Source: Candidatus Baldrarchaeum yapensis (GTDB lineage: Archaea; Asgardarchaeota; Baldrarchaeia; Baldrarchaeales; Baldrarchaeaceae). Taken from it: a DNA stretch of 64,000 bases. Below are positions 35,021-43,904 of this stretch, in pieces (the first letter of the stretch is position 1; the number at the start of each line of letters is the position of its first letter). The notes beneath the pieces are model-generated. The model saw nothing but the letters and a program-made list of their open reading frames with translations. It did not search any database and was not told the DNA's origin. Made by a program: the position numbers and the translations under genes. The stretch lies in the NCBI GenBank assembly GCA_016840465.1, contig JAEOSH010000003.1, forward strand, positions 1-64,000. Reading direction: 5' to 3'.

Positions 35021-36703
35021 GTGGAGCGTTATGACGTAATGTCGGAAAGAGAAAAAGAGTTGATTGAGAGAATAGTGGAGATGGGGGAGACTCACAATGT
35101 TGAAATAAAGAGGATGCTCTACGAGAAAGACCTTAAGCTGGCAGGCCGCAAAGAAAAACTCATTGCGCAACTTAAGTACATTACAAGCGATGGACCTGGG
35201 GTTTTCATAATAGGGTTGGAAGACATTGATGGAAAGCGCTGGGAAGTTTATGGTCTGAGCAGAAGTCAGCTCGAGAGCAGTGAAAGAATTCTTAAAGCAT
35301 TATGCGAGGAGGCGGGAATAAGAATAGTGGAGGAGGAAATATTCGAAACGGAATACGGTTATGTCGGAAAGTATGTCCTTGAAAGGGCGCCGTTGCAAGG
35401 AGTTCAAATATCAATAGGGATAAATGTCGTCGGACGGGTGAACGCAGGCAAATCGACGCTGATAGGGGTCATGGTTACTGGTAAGCTTGACAACGGTAAA
35501 GGGAAGGCAAGAGCCTTTTTGTTGAAGCATCCCCAAGAACTAAAGAAAGGGCAGACAGCGGATCTTCATCAGGCGGTTTTAGGTATCGATGATGACAACA
35601 AACCGATATTTTTAGAGTCACCGTTAAACAAGGAGGAGCTGGCGCTTGCTCTCGACAGATCAAGAAAAATAATAATATTTCACGACGCACCGGGACACGC
35701 GGAATATGCAAAAACGATGATAAGATCCGTCCTAGGACAAGACGCGCAGTACGGACTTGTCCTCATACCAGCAAATGACGAATATAAAATAATAGTGTCG
35801 GAAGAGATGAGAACGGGACGCCCGAGGCTCGATGAGATAACAAGGGAGCACATGCTACTCTTGATAAACCAGGGATTGCCGTTCATGGTCGCAATTTCGA
35901 AAATAGATACTGTGTCGAGAGAAGCCCTCCTTAAGGTCATGACGATAGTCAAAAAGACGCTGAAGGATATAGGAAAAGTTCCCCTCGTCGTACGTACCCT
36001 CCAAGATGTAAATATAGCGGCACGGGAACTGCCGCACGGCTCCATCGTTCCAATATTCCAAATATCGACAACCACGGGCATTGGTATAAACCTCCTCAGA
36101 GAGTTGATAACCAAACTGCCGCCAACAGTGTCCGATGACCTCCTCTCAAAGCCGGCTCTCGCCTATATAGACAAAGTGTATAGGGGAATATCCGGTACGA
36201 ACGTCGTGGTGACCGGAACGGTTCGGTCAGGCGTGTTCAAACCTGGGCAGACGGTAATAGTGGGACCCGACGAGAATGGAGAATTCCTTGAAGCAAGAAT
36301 AGCAACGATCGAGATATTCAAGAAGAGAGTGGAACGTGTAAAGGCGGGCGACGCTTTCGGAATAGATTTGAAAAAGATCGATCCTAAGATCGTAAGACGA
36401 GGACAGGTGATCGCAGATCCCGATTTCCCCGTAAAGGCAGTAAGAACTCTTGAAGCGAATATAGTCGTGACCAGACATCCGACAAGGATAGTAGAGGGAT
36501 ACTCCCCCGTATTGCACTGTCATACTGTTTCTCAGACTGTCATTTTCGAGAAAATATACGGAAAAAGATACCTTGTTGTTGGAGATTTTGCAAGGGTGAG
36601 AATGAGGTTTAAATTCCGCCCAGAAATGGTACTTGAGGGAGATAAAATAGTAACCCGTGAGAGCAACACCAGAACGATAGGAACAATCATAGCCGTTCAC
36701 TAA
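35021..36703 (+). CDS. GTPBP1-like translational GTPase
   Basis: 560 residues. An N-terminal ~120-residue region is followed by a translational G domain: P-loop VGRVNAGKSTL (about 145), HDAPGHAEY (G3) and ISKID (G4). GTPBP-specific elements are present, including a long switch I region beginning KGKARAFLLKHPQELKKGQT. Two EF-Tu-like beta-barrels close the protein. Eukaryotic GTPBP1/2 are EF-1A-related factors linked to ribosome rescue and mRNA surveillance, and archaeal homologues are widely conserved but not well characterised. Start GTG 35021 without a clear Shine-Dalgarno; AAAAATTATT (34975-34984) could be the TATA box. Confidence 0.9.
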   Translation: MERYDVMSEREKELIERIVEMGETHNVEIKRMLYEKDLKLAGRKEKLIAQLKYITSDGPGVFIIGLEDIDGKRWEVYGLSRSQLESSERILKALCEEAGIRIVEEEIFETEYGYVGKYVLERAPLQGVQISIGINVVGRVNAGKSTLIGVMVTGKLDNGKGKARAFLLKHPQELKKGQTADLHQAVLGIDDDNKPIFLESPLNKEELALALDRSRKIIIFHDAPGHAEYAKTMIRSVLGQDAQYGLVLIPANDEYKIIVSEEMRTGRPRLDEITREHMLLLINQGLPFMVAISKIDTVSREALLKVMTIVKKTLKDIGKVPLVVRTLQDVNIAARELPHGSIVPIFQISTTTGIGINLLRELITKLPPTVSDDLLSKPALAYIDKVYRGISGTNVVVTGTVRSGVFKPGQTVIVGPDENGEFLEARIATIEIFKKRVERVKAGDAFGIDLKKIDPKIVRRGQVIADPDFPVKAVRTLEANIVVTRHPTRIVEGYSPVLHCHTVSQTVIFEKIYGKRYLVVGDFARVRMRFKFRPEMVLEGDKIVTRESNTRTIGTIIAVH

Positions 36704-36725
36704 TGATACTATGCTCGTGCTACAT

Positions 36726-36737
36726 CTCTTTATAATC
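36726..36737 (+). promoter_or_regulatory. TATA box of AAA+ ATPase gene
   Basis: CTCTTTATAATC predicts a start near 36758. GGAGGG at about 36770 precedes the TTG 36782 start. Confidence 0.5.
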
Positions 36738-36781
36738 CATCCCGCCGATCTCTTAATGCAGCATGTATCGGAGGGTAGTTC

Positions 36782-38347
36782 TTGGACGTAAAGCAGTACT
36801 TGGAAGTACTAAAGCAGGATCCCATGCCCTTCAAAAGTTTCGTCTCACGAGGAGATGTTCCCGATGAAATAGACATTCCAGAGCCAAGAATGGACGCAGA
36901 AGAGATGGTTAACGACGCGATTCTCATGGTAAAAATGACTAGGATTCCAAGAATAGTTCCGGTAATAGGAGATGCGGGAATGGGAAAAACACACTTCTTC
37001 TGGGCACTTAAGAAGAGGGAGGAGGAAAATAATACTCTTATCGTGTATGTACCGAGCCCACCGAACCCTGCAAAAGTGTTTTTGCACTTTTACACGTGCC
37101 TAATGGACGAATGCGGCCCTTACCTCATCCAATGTGCATCAAAAAGAATCCTAAATCAAGTGGGCAACACGAATGGAGAACTGAGCGATATGCTTGCGGC
37201 CTTAGCACGAAAATACCCAGGAGTGTACGCGGATGTTGCAAAAGCCATCTTACTTTACACATTAGATGAAAAACTCAAAAGCCTCGCGGAAAGGTGGCTC
37301 TATGGTGAAACTCTGAGCGAGGAGGACATGGAAGCGCTGGGAATAAGAAGACCAATTGAAGAGGAGGACATATGCTTTGCCGCACTGAAAATGCTCATAG
37401 AAAACTGCGACAAGGTCGTCCTACTCTACTTAGATGAGATTGAAAGCCCACTCGTGAACTGGGGAGAGGACGCAGAACGGAAGTTCCTTGATGCAATAAA
37501 AAGAATATACAACGAAGTCGGTGGCGTATGTTTCGTGATCACAGCCCTCCCGTCCACATGGAAGAAAATCACACAAATAATGGACTCAACACTGTTAAGT
37601 AGAATGGATGAGCCTGCACGGCTCAGAAAATTCTCCATGGAAAACATAAAAGAACTCTACAAGAAGGCGATGCTTAAATACTGGGAACAGAAAGGTATAA
37701 CCCCACCGGATGATGAATACTTCCCGCTCTCGGAAGAAGAACTGGAAGAGATCTATGAAAGGAGTGGTGGGAATCCAAGAGAAGCCATAAAACTGATAAT
37801 GAGGAAAATAGTGCAAATTGCAACCGGAAGGTTGCCAATTGATACAACTCGCCGGGAAATCAGACTCACGCATGCCGCGCTTGCAGATGCTCTCTTCTTT
37901 GCAATAAAGAGCATAGCCGAGGAACTAGGGCTACAGGCAAAACTCGTAATGGCATATTCATTCAGCGTAGGAAGCAAGAAGCAACATGTGGATGCAATAC
38001 TAGAGGTAAGTGATACATCGAAATCCGTCAAAATAGGCTTGGAGATACCGAATGTGAGAAATTGGAACAGAAGCGGCGGTGTTGCAGCATATTATGCTCT
38101 CATAAGGTTAAAGAACGCAATATTAGCTGGCTTAGTAAGTAAAGGAATATTATTGGTCCCAAAGGGAACTTCAGGCGCAAAATACAGAAGGGAAGCCGAG
38201 GCCCTGAAAGACAAGGTGCTGATAATAGAAATCTCCGAAGATGACGCAAGAATACTTATCGAAATGGAACAAAGCAGGGTATTGACAAGAGAAAGGACAA
38301 GAATATTGGAGGAGATACGATCCTTTATCTCAAATGTCACGCGATAA
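36782..38347 (+). CDS. AAA+ ATPase with possible nuclease-fold C-terminal domain
   Basis: 521 residues. Walker A VIGDAGMGKTHFFWAL (about 61-76), Walker B VVLLYLDEIESP (about 216-227), a sensor 1-like VITALPSTW, and an Arg-rich region SRMDEPARLRKF before a small helical lid ending in a winged-helix-like SGGNPREAIKLIMRKI. This resembles archaeal Orc1/Cdc6 or DUF-type AAA+ proteins. The last ~150 residues look like a restriction-endonuclease fold: VDAILEV, then KIGLEIPN, an amphipathic helix and GILLVP. The catalytic Lys of PD-(D/E)xK is replaced by Pro, so it may bind rather than cut DNA. TTG start follows GGAGGG. Specific function not recognised. Confidence 0.85.
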   Translation: MDVKQYLEVLKQDPMPFKSFVSRGDVPDEIDIPEPRMDAEEMVNDAILMVKMTRIPRIVPVIGDAGMGKTHFFWALKKREEENNTLIVYVPSPPNPAKVFLHFYTCLMDECGPYLIQCASKRILNQVGNTNGELSDMLAALARKYPGVYADVAKAILLYTLDEKLKSLAERWLYGETLSEEDMEALGIRRPIEEEDICFAALKMLIENCDKVVLLYLDEIESPLVNWGEDAERKFLDAIKRIYNEVGGVCFVITALPSTWKKITQIMDSTLLSRMDEPARLRKFSMENIKELYKKAMLKYWEQKGITPPDDEYFPLSEEELEEIYERSGGNPREAIKLIMRKIVQIATGRLPIDTTRREIRLTHAALADALFFAIKSIAEELGLQAKLVMAYSFSVGSKKQHVDAILEVSDTSKSVKIGLEIPNVRNWNRSGGVAAYYALIRLKNAILAGLVSKGILLVPKGTSGAKYRREAEALKDKVLIIEISEDDARILIEMEQSRVLTRERTRILEEIRSFISNVTR

Positions 38348-38364
38348 TCAGACGCTGGAAACCC

Positions 38365-38388
38365 AAAAAATTGTAAAAAGGTGAAAAA
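38365..38388 (-). terminator. Oligo-T terminator of histone gene
   Basis: On the minus strand, three T tracts (38388-38384, 38379-38375, 38370-38365; 5, 5 and 6 T) follow the histone stop by about 15-40 bases. Clustered T tracts without a hairpin are the known intrinsic termination signal of archaeal RNA polymerase, and this is the clearest case in the window. Confidence 0.65.
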
Positions 38389-38403
38389 TTTAAGGCTCTA
38401 GAA

Positions 38404-38634
38404 TCAGCCAAAGAGTTGCTTGTATGCAAGCTTAATGTCATCAGCAGTTATGGTTTTTCTTCCTGCATGTTCCGCGAGTTCTCTCGCTGCGCTCGCAATC
38501 TTCAATGTGAGGTCCTCTAACAACTCTCGTAACGTCCTAGTAGCGGTCGCACTGACTCTCTCAGCGCCTCCCTTCTTAATCAGTCTCTCTATTGGTGCAA
38601 GTGGGAATAATCTCTCACGAGGCATACCACTCAC
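38404..38634 (-). CDS. Archaeal histone
   Basis: 76 residues. A single histone fold of the HMf type: LFPLAPIERLIKKGGAERVS (helix 1 and loop 1), a long helix 2 ending ASAARELAEHAGRKTI (loop 2 RKT contacting DNA), and ADDIKLAYKQLFG (helix 3). A ~10-residue N-terminal extension (MSGMPRERLF) precedes it, with no C-terminal tail. It forms dimers and wraps DNA in hypernucleosomes. Promoter: minus-strand TTTAAAAAG at about 38697-38709 would start transcription near 38675, giving a leader of about 40 bases. Confidence 0.96.
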   Translation of the reverse strand: MSGMPRERLFPLAPIERLIKKGGAERVSATATRTLRELLEDLTLKIASAARELAEHAGRKTITADDIKLAYKQLFG

Positions 38635-39479
38635 TCCTCCTTGTCTGCTTTCAAATCAACTATACTGCGTTTTTCAATGTGTAGGTTCTATTGGAGTTCT
38701 TTTTAAATCTTACCCTCATTTCCCATTAGAACTCAAGTAGTTGTAGCAAGATATAGCTAATAAGTGGACTCCAACGTTGAAGCCCCCCTCTACTTATATG
38801 CTGATGATGCCCATATCATCAATCATTGGTCGCATCAACCAGCAATCGAATATTATTCAGATGTCAATTATGGTGAGCGCTGATGTCAAATCAAACATGT
38901 AGCCACGTTCTTTCTCTCAAATATATTCTCACATTCAACAAAACAGATAAAAAAGAGAAAGGCATGTTTTAGCTAAATACGATAGTATATATTTGACAAA
39001 CGATCGGATATATTGCAATTTAAAGAAGAGGAGAATATAAAATGTTGAAATGCATCAAATGAGATAACTACCGGAAAACCTCCCCTAAAGTTTTTAACTA
39101 AATACAATTAGGGGCATCGGAGAAATTATCGAGATTTTTGCGCATACTCAAAAAACAATATCGGAATAAATGAATAATTTCAGTAAAATTGCAATATAGA
39201 AGATTTGTGAGCTTTCATACTAAGCATTACCATTTATCAAAATAAGTAATTGCAATTGATTGGTGAATTATTGTAAAATTAAAAATTCCGGCTCCAAATA
39301 TCAAAATCTGATTATTTAGCAATTATTAACGTCTAAACTCACCAGTCGACAATTGCGTACTGACTAGGACTCCAATAATTATTACCTAATTAAAGGTAAT
39401 AGTGTTGAGGTCCACATCATTGCCATCATTACCTTTTGCAATATAAGTGACGGACAAGCATGCACTTCCTCCATGCCCA
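38635..39479. other. 845-base AT-rich gene-free region
   Basis: The longest non-coding stretch here, clearly AT-richer than its surroundings. It contains the histone promoter at its left end. Three inverted repeats are visible: TGATGAT/ATCATCA with a 6-base loop (38802-38821); CCCCTAA...TTAGGGG, 7-base arms (about 39083-39113); and TATTACCT/AGGTAATA, 8-base arms with a 6-base spacer (39380-39401), with a further ATTACCT at about 39428. No ORF, tRNA, or recognisable ORB element was found, and no cdc6 gene is adjacent. It could hold the ligase terminator, regulatory sites, an origin or decayed sequence. Confidence 0.5.
39380..39401. repeat. Perfect 8-base inverted repeat
   Basis: TATTACCT, spacer AATTAA, AGGTAATA. 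It lies downstream of the ligase stop on the minus strand. It could be an operator or a transcript hairpin; T runs that would favour a terminator are not adjacent. Confidence 0.5.
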
Positions 39480-41246
39480 TTACTCGGTCTCTATCTTCTT
39501 AAGTTGCATCCTGTACATCTCGACTATCTCACTTGTCGTCGTAGCGTCGTACGGCCCCTTGTCATCTCTCCATCTTCCAGTAAATCGTGGGAATCTCACC
39601 GCAATTCCTGCGTCCTTCTTAATAACCCCCCATGCGCATGTGTGCACGGGACTTAACGTCAACTCATCGCCTATTATTTCGATCACCTTTGCAGGCTCAA
39701 ACCATACGTCGGGCTCAAGTTTTGAATCGACATCTTTGGGTTTTCTGTCCACCTTGTAGGGTTCGAGGATATTAGGTAACGTTTGCAGATCCGCGTCGGT
39801 GAATCCCGAGCCAACCTTGCAAATTGTCTCGAAAACCCCACGGTCAGGGTTGTATACTGCACATAGAAGAGCACCGTAAGTACCTGCACGTTTCCCCTTG
39901 CCTGCGAAGCCTCCGACTATAACAACATCTATTGGCTCCGCCATTTTCGATTGATATGATCTCTTTAGCTTTATCCACAACCATCCTCGTGCCCCAGCTT
40001 GATAAATGCTATCGGATCTTATTGATTTCATAACGAGACCTTCACAACCCGCCTCGATTGCTTGCTCGAAGAACCTCTCTATCTCCTCGACATCATTTGA
40101 AATTATCATCTGAGAGAGGCAGAATCTATCAGTTTCCCTAACTATCTGCTCCAATATCTTTCTTCTCTCGGGATAGGGCTTTGAGGTCAAGTCCTGTCCG
40201 TCAACATAGAGCGCATCGAAGAGGAAGACCTTGACGGGGTACTCCTTCATTGCCTTCTCAATATCATATTTACGCCTTCTGTGCATAAGTTCTTGGAACG
40301 GCAGAAACTCCTCGGTGTCGGGGTTTATTGCAACGATTTCTCCCTCGACGATCGCCTCATCCGCCAGAATATTCTCTCGGATGTACTCCTGTACATCCGG
40401 ATACTGATCGGTTATGTTTTCAAGCCTCCTTGAAAAGATCCAAACCTGATCCCCCTTCTTATGCATCTGTGCTCGCTCTCCATCGTACTTCCATTCGCAT
40501 GCGGCAACTCCGCCCAGTTTACTGAGCACCTCACGCGCCGATGACAACCTTTGGGCAAGCATCGGTCTGATGGGTCTTCCCACCCTTACAGTGAACTTCC
40601 TCAATCCCTCTAATCCTTCCTTCGCTGCAACTCTTGCAACCTCACCCAAGTCACTACATAAGTTGTATGCCCTCTCCACGATCGGTCTATTTCCCTTACC
40701 ACCGGCGAATGCCATTGCAAGTGCATCTAAGATCGTCATATCCGCAATACCAAGTCGCAATCTGCCAGTTACCGTCCTTAAAAGGTATCTTGCTTCCTTG
40801 GGCTTCGCACTAGTGAGCAATCCGGAAAGAAGCTTTATTTTCTGGTCTTGCGCTCCCTCTCCCGATGTTTTTGCAATTTTTTCAAGCGTACTGAACACCT
40901 GGGAAACTGTCAATTCTTTAGCTACAAAAAGCGTCATCTGTTTCTTCATAGAGCTAAGCTTTTCAGCAACCTTACCAAGATCCCCAAGTTTCTTAAATAA
41001 CTCCTCTACATCCCTCAAGGGCTTACCGTAGGCATAAACAAGAGCTCTCATCGCCATTTTCTCGGCAATTCCGAACTCGAGCCCGACAAAGTCAGGGCAG
41101 ATTTTCCCTTGTGTCAGATAAACAACTTTGTCTATTAGATCGGGCGGAGTTTCCTTAAAGAGCGACACTAAAAGGTTCGTCATGTCTATACGACTGCTTG
41201 TCCTCTCTATTTTCTCGTAAAATTCGCAGAGCCTGAGGTACTTCAC
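39480..41246 (-). CDS. lig: ATP-dependent DNA ligase
   Basis: 588 residues. An N-terminal DNA-binding helical domain precedes the adenylation domain with the nucleotidyl-Lys motif CEWKYDGERAQMH (motif I), EGEIVAIN (III), GCEGLVMKS (IV) and LWIKLKRSY (V). An OB-fold ends in VRFPRFTGRWRDDK (VI region). This is the replicative and repair ligase of archaea (LigB family). GTG 41246 is preferred over GTG 41279 because GGAGG lies seven bases upstream and the homology begins at KYLRLCEFYEKIE. ATTTTATAAC, about 30 bases upstream of the longer start, is the likely TATA box. Confidence 0.95.
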   Translation of the reverse strand: MKYLRLCEFYEKIERTSSRIDMTNLLVSLFKETPPDLIDKVVYLTQGKICPDFVGLEFGIAEKMAMRALVYAYGKPLRDVEELFKKLGDLGKVAEKLSSMKKQMTLFVAKELTVSQVFSTLEKIAKTSGEGAQDQKIKLLSGLLTSAKPKEARYLLRTVTGRLRLGIADMTILDALAMAFAGGKGNRPIVERAYNLCSDLGEVARVAAKEGLEGLRKFTVRVGRPIRPMLAQRLSSAREVLSKLGGVAACEWKYDGERAQMHKKGDQVWIFSRRLENITDQYPDVQEYIRENILADEAIVEGEIVAINPDTEEFLPFQELMHRRRKYDIEKAMKEYPVKVFLFDALYVDGQDLTSKPYPERRKILEQIVRETDRFCLSQMIISNDVEEIERFFEQAIEAGCEGLVMKSIRSDSIYQAGARGWLWIKLKRSYQSKMAEPIDVVIVGGFAGKGKRAGTYGALLCAVYNPDRGVFETICKVGSGFTDADLQTLPNILEPYKVDRKPKDVDSKLEPDVWFEPAKVIEIIGDELTLSPVHTCAWGVIKKDAGIAVRFPRFTGRWRDDKGPYDATTTSEIVEMYRMQLKKIETE

Positions 41247-41563
41247 ATGAATTCCTCCTCTTTTTCCTAGCACTCTCACATATAAACCACAGCAGACAGT
41301 GTTATAAAATGTCCCATTGTGATATTTCGGACTAGAGCAACTTCACACTATTTATTCCTCGCAACCTCTTCTAAAAATTCGTATAACGATTAGCATCCCC
41401 AGGCAGAAGTTTTATACCGCTTTCGTGTAGACCACGTGGTCGTGATTGCACACGTGACGAGCAAATCTTAACCCTTGTCGCCGTGTTGCTCTAATGACGG
41501 AATCGCTTAAATTCACATAGGGTGTTAAAATCACCCTTAGTGCACCCGTGGGTGAGCAGTTTG
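41247..41563. promoter_or_regulatory. Divergent control region between ligase and AMP phosphorylase
   Basis: About 317 bases between the preferred starts. It holds the ligase TATA (minus strand, ATTTTATAACA near 41302-41312) and a plus-strand TTTTATACC (41410-41418) that would start transcription near 41440. A perfect 12-base palindrome GACCACGTGGTC (41430-41441) and a second CACGTG (41451-41456) follow, their centres 18 bases apart. A hairpin with arms GAGCAA (41459-41464) and TTGCTC (41486-41491) lies in the presumed deoA leader. GGTGAG (41551-41556) precedes the preferred TTG start. Confidence 0.5.
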
Positions 41564-43081
41564 TTGAGGTTTCGTGCTCGTGTGTTAGGGGTACATTTCG
41601 GCGGCAATGTTGTCATTCTAAATCCTGATGACATGGAAGAACTTGAAACTTCGATTAACGAGCGGGTAAGGGTCAAATGTAGTGGCATGGAGTTTTCCGC
41701 AACCGTTTGCGGTTCGCGGCAATTAATACAAAGGGGAGAGGTCGGAATTCCGGAAAATATTGCGACATTTTATGGCATTGCCGATGGGGACATTGTCGAG
41801 GTTCGTCCATCATCAATACCCGCTTCAATAGAGTACATTAAGAAGAAGATCGATGGCAAGTCCCTAACGTACGAGGAGATTTCAAGTATCGTGAAAGATA
41901 TGGTCAGGGGGAACCTCAGCGACATAGAGATAATAGCATTTATTTTGTCGGAACAGTTTCACGGCATGAGCGTAGACGAGATAGAGTATCTTGCGAGGGC
42001 CATTGCGGAAAGCGGAGTACAGGCGGATTTCGAGGAGCCAGTCTATGACAAACACTCCATTGGAGGAGTGCCGGGAAACAAAGTATCGTTGTTGATAGTG
42101 CCAATAGTTGCAGCAGCGGGATTGCTCATTCCAAAAACTAGTAGTAAGGCTATTACAAGCCCGGCCGGAACCGCCGATACGATGGAGGTGCTGGCACCAG
42201 TAGAATTCTCGGTAGAAGAACTCGTGAAAATTGTAAAGAAAACAAAAGGCGCAATAGTCTGGGCAGGAGGTTTAAACATATGCCCAGCAGACGACATATT
42301 TATACGTGTGCAACGACCGTTGATGCTGGATCCGGAACCCCACATGATAGCAAGTATGATGTCTAAGAAAATCGCATTAGGTATCGACTTCCTAGTTATA
42401 GATATCCCTATGGGAAAGGAAACAAAGGTGGAAACGAAAGAGCACGCCATAAGGCTAGCGAGAAAGTTCACGGAACTGGGCGAGAGATTGAATATACACG
42501 TAGAATGTGGGATAACTTACGGCGGTCAACCAGTGGGGCACGCAGTGGGTCCAGCTTTAGAAGCAAGAGAAGCGCTATTGGCACTAGAAGGTAAAGGTCC
42601 TTCGAGTCTTATTGAAAAATCCACTGCTCTTGCCGGAATTCTCTTTGAAATGGGAGGACTTGCGCCGCGTGGGAGAGGAAAAGATCTAGCAAAAAGAATA
42701 CTTGAAAGCGGAAGGGCCTTGAAAAAGATGAGGGAGATAATAGAAGCACAGGGTGGGAATCCGGACATAAAACCCGATGATATTCCGGTAGGAGATCACA
42801 GGGCGGTAATTGAGGCACCATGTGACGGTTACGTGACTGATGTCAGCAACGCGGCGATAACAAAAATCGCAAGAGCCGCTGGTGCGCCCAGGGATAAAGG
42901 CGCGGGCGTTGTGATTCGATATAAACGGGGACATAAGGTGAAAAAAGGTGAACCCATATTGGAAATATATGCCGAAAGGGAGAGCAAGTTATCGGAAGCT
43001 TACTCCCTTGCAGTAAAGCTGAATCCTATAACAATTGAAGGAATGTTGCTCTACAGGTATCCTGACTTTGAGTTCAGTTAA
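41564..43081 (+). CDS. deoA: AMP phosphorylase
   Basis: 505 residues from TTG 41564, seven bases after GGTGAG; a GTG at 41522 gives an extra 14 residues. It has the thymidine phosphorylase fold with archaeal AMP-phosphorylase features: an extra N-terminal ~80-residue domain, then KHSIGGVPGNKVSLLIVP, PKTSSKAITSPAGTADTMEV (phosphate site), IDIPMGKETKV, and the C-terminal GAPRDKGAGV. Length matches the characterised archaeal enzyme. It phosphorolyses AMP to adenine and ribose-1,5-bisphosphate, feeding the type III RuBisCO pathway or pentose recycling. No RuBisCO or R15P isomerase gene is adjacent. Confidence 0.93.
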   Translation: MRFRARVLGVHFGGNVVILNPDDMEELETSINERVRVKCSGMEFSATVCGSRQLIQRGEVGIPENIATFYGIADGDIVEVRPSSIPASIEYIKKKIDGKSLTYEEISSIVKDMVRGNLSDIEIIAFILSEQFHGMSVDEIEYLARAIAESGVQADFEEPVYDKHSIGGVPGNKVSLLIVPIVAAAGLLIPKTSSKAITSPAGTADTMEVLAPVEFSVEELVKIVKKTKGAIVWAGGLNICPADDIFIRVQRPLMLDPEPHMIASMMSKKIALGIDFLVIDIPMGKETKVETKEHAIRLARKFTELGERLNIHVECGITYGGQPVGHAVGPALEAREALLALEGKGPSSLIEKSTALAGILFEMGGLAPRGRGKDLAKRILESGRALKKMREIIEAQGGNPDIKPDDIPVGDHRAVIEAPCDGYVTDVSNAAITKIARAAGAPRDKGAGVVIRYKRGHKVKKGEPILEIYAERESKLSEAYSLAVKLNPITIEGMLLYRYPDFEFS

Positions 43082-43704
43082 TCCGCATACTCTTCAAGCT
43101 TTATCCCGTCTTTCGTTATTATCGCTACCTGTATTTTACCTCCCGATGCAGCATCTCGTTTTCTTGCGGCCTTTATTGCACGCTTTGCAAGTTCAACTCC
43201 CTCTTCTATCGACATTCCGTCCCTATACCCGTCCTCCAGTACACCGTAGGCGATCACGCTACCCGAACCAGTCGCCGTGAACTTGTCTTCCTCAATCACG
43301 CTACCGAGAGGATCAAGTGAGAAGAGGTGAGGACCCTCAGAGTCTATTCCACCAACTATCAGTTGTGTTATGTACGGGAATAACCTATTCTGGAATAACA
43401 ACGCGGCAGTCAGATGGGTCACCGATCTGACGCTCGCCTCATGCTCGGTTTCTAACATTTTCAGATTTATATTTGCACGAACGAGCCTGACGAGCTGTTG
43501 GGCGTCCGCAACTGTCCCAGCAATTGTCATTGCAATTCTGTCAGTAATCTTGTGAATCTTGGCCGCTCTCTCGCTCGCAATGAGATATCCCATGGTCGCT
43601 CTCGACTCCGTAGCTAGGATGACTCCCCCATTGCATATTAGGCCTACAGTTGTTGTTCCGCTTTCGAGGACCTGTGGTTGCCTCCTTAAGGGCTCCGAGA
43701 ACAT
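43078..43704 (-). CDS. psmB: Proteasome beta subunit
   Basis: 208 residues with a ~16-residue propeptide ending LESG and the N-terminal nucleophile Thr of the mature TTTVGL. Asp and Lys of the catalytic set are in VILATESRATMG (Glu-Ser in place of the usual Asp) and SERAAKIHKITDRIA. GSGSVIAYGVLEDGY is the conserved substrate-pocket and Ser129/Asp166 region. It assembles as the inner rings of the 20S proteasome. The gene converges with deoA, overlapping by four bases. Confidence 0.95.
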   Translation of the reverse strand: MFSEPLRRQPQVLESGTTTVGLICNGGVILATESRATMGYLIASERAAKIHKITDRIAMTIAGTVADAQQLVRLVRANINLKMLETEHEASVRSVTHLTAALLFQNRLFPYITQLIVGGIDSEGPHLFSLDPLGSVIEEDKFTATGSGSVIAYGVLEDGYRDGMSIEEGVELAKRAIKAARKRDAASGGKIQVAIITKDGIKLEEYAD

Positions 43705-43867
43705 AGCACTCGCCTCCCGAACCTGACATATCCTCCGAACGTTTATACCATTCTCTTTAAAATGATGATGGATAGATAACGTTTTTGGAATTTGCCTAAA
43801 TGGAGAGGACAGGAATCCGCCTTAAATCGAATATTTAGACAACGTTAGAATATAACGGCGTTAACCC

Positions 43868-43876
43868 TAAATATAA
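43868..43876 (+). promoter_or_regulatory. TATA box of winged-helix gene at 43905
   Basis: TAAATATAA predicts transcription start near 43898, inside the inverted repeat at 43883-43899. Confidence 0.55.
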
Positions 43877-43882
43877 GGTCAT

Positions 43883-43899
43883 CACCTATTGTATAGGTG
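43883..43899 (+). promoter_or_regulatory. Inverted-repeat operator, probable autoregulation site
   Basis: CACCTAT, spacer TGT, ATAGGTG: a perfect 7-base inverted repeat. It starts 7 bases after the TATA box and ends 6 bases before ATG 43905 of a winged-helix gene, so bound repressor would block RNA polymerase entry. The right arm also contains the gene's Shine-Dalgarno GGTG. Confidence 0.55.
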
Positions 43900-43904
43900 T
43901 TCTG

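Noticed and set aside
38800-38890. C box-like TGATGATG with CTGA about 75 bases later on the plus strand
   Set aside because: Spacing is too long, there are no inner boxes and no terminal stem, so it is not called a C/D RNA.
38635-39479. Replication origin
   Set aside because: AT-rich with inverted repeats, but no ORB motif and no orc1/cdc6 gene adjacent; left as an open question.
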